The notes under the pieces are model-generated. The model saw only the letters and a program-made list of their open reading frames with translations, did not search any database and had not been told where the DNA came from. From assembly GCA_965206405.1 (NCBI GenBank), contig CBDBJQ010000006.1, positions 372,001-436,000 on the forward strand: a stretch of 64,000 bases of DNA, in the 5' to 3' direction. The stretch is from CBDBJQ01 sp965206405. GTDB taxonomy: Bacteria > Pseudomonadota > Alphaproteobacteria > UBA8366. Both the position numbers and the translations under genes were made by a program. This document shows, piece by piece, positions 61,248 through 64,000 of this stretch (the stretch's first letter is position 1; each line of letters opens with the position of its first letter).

Positions 61248-61714
61248 GTCCGATCTTCTTCCATGCTGTCGTCAATTGAGTTCGACGACACGGGGGTGTT
61301 TTCGGTGGTTGTGGTGGCAGGCTGCGGGCTGGATGCCGGGTAGGAGGTTTCCTGCGATCCGTCATCGGCGCCATCAGTGTCGGCGGCGTTAGCAGTTTGA
61401 GGGGTGCTGGCGGTTTTGGCGGTATCGGGGGTATCGGCGGCATTGAGGCTGTTGTGGAGCTGCCGGCCGGTCTTGAAGAACGGCACCGCCTTGGCGGGGA
61501 TGAGGACGGATTCTCCGGTGCGGGGGTTGCGTCCCGCACGAGGCTCCCGGTAGCGCACCGAAAAGGTTCCGAGGTTCCTGAACTCGACCCGGTCTCCCCG
61601 CTCGAGCGCGTCGGAGATTCCCTCGAACACGATCGACACAAGCTGCTTCACATCTCGTATGTAGAGATGCCGGTTTTTCTTGATTATGCGGGCGATGAGC
61701 TCGGTCTTGGTCAT
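61244..61714 (-). CDS. ihfB: Integration host factor beta subunit with C-terminal extension
   Basis: The first 92 residues are a normal HU/IHF domain: MTKTELIARIIKKN, EFRNLGTFSVRYREPRAGRN with the DNA-arm GRNPRTGE and its Pro. Residues 93-156 form a Thr/Ser/Asp-rich tail not present in E. coli IHF-beta. The pair rpsA-ihfB is conserved. IHF bends DNA and aids sigma-54 promoters; rpoN is in this window. The ATG at 61714 is chosen by family start; the stop overlaps lapA (GTGA). Confidence 0.94.
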   Translation of the reverse strand: MTKTELIARIIKKNRHLYIRDVKQLVSIVFEGISDALERGDRVEFRNLGTFSVRYREPRAGRNPRTGESVLIPAKAVPFFKTGRQLHNSLNAADTPDTAKTASTPQTANAADTDGADDGSQETSYPASSPQPATTTTENTPVSSNSIDDSMEEDRT

Positions 61715-61909
61715 GCCGATTTCCTCGGTTTCGGCTGTGATCGCGCCCGCCCCCGTTGCTCCGGGATTCGTTCGCAGAGTCACCAGAATGCTTCACGCCA
61801 GAGCGTGACGCAATTTTCTATCAGGCACGAGAGCCGGCCGGAAGTGTTAAGGAGGTTGCGGGTGGTTGCGGAACAGGCGCGGTTTTCGCATCTGCCCCGG
61901 CGCCGATTC

Positions 61910-63838
61910 CTAGGCCTTCTTGCTGTCTTCCTGTTCCGATTCGCCGCCGTCGTCTACGGCGGCTTCCGAACCGCCCTCGGGTTTCTCCAGAGAGGAGGTT
62001 GCCGCCTCGGCTTCCGCAGCTTCTGCAGTCACCTCGGGAGCATCCTCTGCCGTATCAACCTCTGCCGCATCAGCGTCTTCAGCCGGTTCTTCCGGTTCCC
62101 CGGAGTCTGCGTCTTCCGCGTCGTCTTCTGCGTCTTCGGGCTCGCTGTTCTGCTGTTTCGAGCGGAGCGCGACCCCGAGAATGTCGCCAAGAGAGGCGCC
62201 GGTGCTGGCACCGCCGTAGTTCTGCATCGCCTCCTGCTCTTCCTCGACCTCACGCGCCTTGATTGAGAGATTGACCTTGCGGTTGCCTTTCTCGACGGAG
62301 GTTACCTTGGCATCGACCCGTTCGCCGACGGCGAAACGCTCCGGCCTCTGCTCCGACCTGTCACGCGCCAGATCGCTCTTGCGAATGAAGCCGTGGGCGC
62401 CGTCGCCGATCGAAACCTCGATCCCGTTGGCGACCACCGCAACGATTGTGCAGGTGACGATCGACCCTTTCTTGACGCCCTCGGTTCCCGACTCGAACGG
62501 ATCAGAGGATAGTTGCTTGATGCCAAGCGCAATGCGTTCCTTGGTGGTGTCGATGTCGAGAATCTTGACCTTGACCGTATCGTCTTTGTTGTAGGCGGCA
62601 ATCGCCTGTTCGCCCGGCTTGTTCCAGTCCAGGTCCGACATGTGCACCATGCCGTCGATATCTCCCGGGAGGCCGATGAAAAGGCCGAATTCGGTAATGT
62701 TGCGGATCGTGCCCTCGATCTCGGTGCCGACCGAATACTCGGCGGAGAAGGTGTCCCACGGATTGTCCAGGCACTGCTTGAGGCCGAGGCTGATCCGGCG
62801 CCGCCGGGAATCTGTTTCGAGCACCATGATTTCGACTTCCTGGCTCGTCGACACGATTTTGCCGGGCTGGATGTTTTTCTTGGTCCAGCTCATCTCGGAG
62901 ATGTGAATCAAGCCCTCCACGCCAGGTTCCAGTTCGACGAAGGCACCGTAGTCGGTGATGTTGGTGACGCGTCCGGTCAGTCGAGTTTGGGCCGGGTATT
63001 TGATCGCGATACCGTCCCACGGATCGGCCAGCAGTTGTTTCATGCCGAGGCTGATGCGCTGGGTCTCAGGGTTGAAGCGCAGTACCTGCACGTCGACGGT
63101 CTGTCCGACCTGGACGGCCTCGGAGGGATGGCCCAGGCGCTGCCAGGCCATGTCGGTGACATGCAGGAGACCATCGATGCCGCCAAGATCGACGAAGGCG
63201 CCGTAATCGGTGATGTTCTTGACGACGCCGTTCAGAATCTGGCCTTCGTGCAGGTTGGAAATGAGCTTGTCACGCTCTTCTTTGCGGCTTTCTTCGAGCA
63301 CGGCGCGGCGGGAGACAACGATGTTGCCCCGGGCGCGGTCCATTTTCAGGATGGCGAAAGGCTGCTCGCTGCCCATCAGCGGGGTGGCGTCGCGCACCGG
63401 GCGAATGTCGATCTGGCTTCCGGGCAGGAAGGCGACGGTGCCTTGCAGGTCGACGGTAAAGCCGCCCTTGACGCGTCCGAAGATCACGCCGGTGACCCAT
63501 GCATTCTCGTCATAGGAGCGCTCGAGCAGCGACCAGGCTTCCTCGCGGCGGGCCTTTTCGCGGGAGAGAACGGCTTCGCCGTGCTTGTTCTCCATGCGCT
63601 CGAGGAACACCTCGACAATGTCGCCGATGGAGACTTCCGCGTCCTGTTCGGGTGAGGAGAACTCCTTCAGGGCGACGCGGCCTTCCGATTTCAGGCCCAC
63701 ATCGACGACAGCGAAGTCGTTCTCTATGGCAATGACACGTCCTTCGATGACGTGACCCACGATGCCCTGCTTGGCGCCGGGGGAGTTTTCGAGCATTTCG
63801 GCGAAGTTTTCTTCCTTCACCGCAGGTTGTTCCGACAT
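61910..63838 (-). CDS. rpsA: 30S ribosomal protein S1
   Basis: A 642-aa protein with six S1 RNA-binding repeats (each with an ITDYGAFVDL-like strand) that captures mRNA for initiation. The last 77 residues (566-642) are very acidic and repetitive (EPEDAEDDAEDADSG). The ATG at 63838 follows AAAGGA by about 11 bases; upstream in-frame codons lie in the promoter region. Upstream on the same strand, TTTATATTCC near 63970 could be a -10 but the -35 is poor. Confidence 0.96.
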   Translation of the reverse strand: MSEQPAVKEENFAEMLENSPGAKQGIVGHVIEGRVIAIENDFAVVDVGLKSEGRVALKEFSSPEQDAEVSIGDIVEVFLERMENKHGEAVLSREKARREEAWSLLERSYDENAWVTGVIFGRVKGGFTVDLQGTVAFLPGSQIDIRPVRDATPLMGSEQPFAILKMDRARGNIVVSRRAVLEESRKEERDKLISNLHEGQILNGVVKNITDYGAFVDLGGIDGLLHVTDMAWQRLGHPSEAVQVGQTVDVQVLRFNPETQRISLGMKQLLADPWDGIAIKYPAQTRLTGRVTNITDYGAFVELEPGVEGLIHISEMSWTKKNIQPGKIVSTSQEVEIMVLETDSRRRRISLGLKQCLDNPWDTFSAEYSVGTEIEGTIRNITEFGLFIGLPGDIDGMVHMSDLDWNKPGEQAIAAYNKDDTVKVKILDIDTTKERIALGIKQLSSDPFESGTEGVKKGSIVTCTIVAVVANGIEVSIGDGAHGFIRKSDLARDRSEQRPERFAVGERVDAKVTSVEKGNRKVNLSIKAREVEEEQEAMQNYGGASTGASLGDILGVALRSKQQNSEPEDAEDDAEDADSGEPEEPAEDADAAEVDTAEDAPEVTAEAAEAEAATSSLEKPEGGSEAAVDDGGESEQEDSKKA

Positions 63839-64000
63839 GTATACCCAGTCCTTTTCTGAGTTTGGTTTTTCGGGCCGACCGGTTGGTTCCGACGGTCTTG
63901 TGTTTACAAACGCCATCCGCATCACGCGTTTCGCGCGCACCGGAAAGGATTTTGGTCGAATTCGCGGAATATAAAGGGGATTCCAGGTCAGGCCAGATGC

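Noticed and set aside
61793..61808. TCACGC-CAGA-GCGTGA hairpin between rpsA and ihfB as a terminator
   Set aside because: No T-run follows on the transcribed strand and the two genes are normally co-transcribed.
62513..63655. A 380-codon plus-strand frame opposite rpsA
   Set aside because: It is the complement of S1-domain repeats with no recognisable protein features.

Overview
The window is a high-GC chromosomal segment from an alphaproteobacterium, most likely Rhodospirillales-like. The evidence is the family-level similarity of the housekeeping proteins and several gene orders typical of that class: rpsA-ihfB-lapA-pyrF-trpF-trpB-trpA-accD-folC; rnd-kdsD-lptC-lptA-lptB-rpoN-hpf-ptsN; thrS-infC with rpmI-rplT-pheS-pheT; and ialB-rlmN near argG. 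Genes are dense on both strands, many with 1-4 base overlaps (TGATG, ATGA, GTGA). No rRNA, CRISPR array, prophage or intact transposon was seen. There are two tRNAs (Leu-CAG, Ala-CGC).

Layout. 0-6 kb: electron-transfer flavoprotein (etfA, etfB) beside a 3-hydroxyacyl-CoA dehydrogenase that runs off the left edge, then a cobalamin adenosyltransferase, a twin-transmembrane protein and a lone xanthine-dehydrogenase-type large subunit. 6-11 kb: lepA, an FMN hydroxy-acid oxidase, a signal-less binding-protein-like gene and an atypical SDR. 11-22 kb: the translation cluster pheT-pheS-rplT-rpmI and infC-thrS, split by about 4 kb of accessory genes (hydrolase, two enoyl-CoA hydratases, nuclease, SDR). 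22-27 kb: hydrolase, epimerase, a broken glutathione-transferase-like gene, a small SelW-like selenoprotein gene, uppP and an NDUFA9-like gene. 27-35 kb: tRNA-Leu, RNase D, KDO/LPS-export genes, sigma-54, an IS3-family remnant, hpf and ptsN. 35-50 kb: lipid/CoA metabolism (acyl-CoA dehydrogenase, acetoacetyl-CoA synthetase, APH-type kinase, two tandem quinone oxidoreductases), an orphan DNA methyltransferase behind tRNA-Ala, folD, argG, a chimeric pseudogene and an IalB protein. 50-64 kb: rlmN, P450, folC, accD, trp genes interrupted by an F420-type oxidoreductase, pyrF, lapA, ihfB and rpsA.

The strongest hidden item is at 24993-25208 on the minus strand: a 71-codon gene with an in-frame UGA at codon 11 in a Cys-Arg-Pro-UGA motif, reading as a SelW/Rdx-type selenoprotein. 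Ordinary gene calling cuts it in two. Other notable points are infC with an AUU start codon, a 23-bp tandem duplication that made a seven-codon minicistron between two genes, a FzlA-like gene with two disabling lesions, a protease/IalB chimera, and an unusual number of short tandem repeats in spacers and inside coding regions (thrS, folC).
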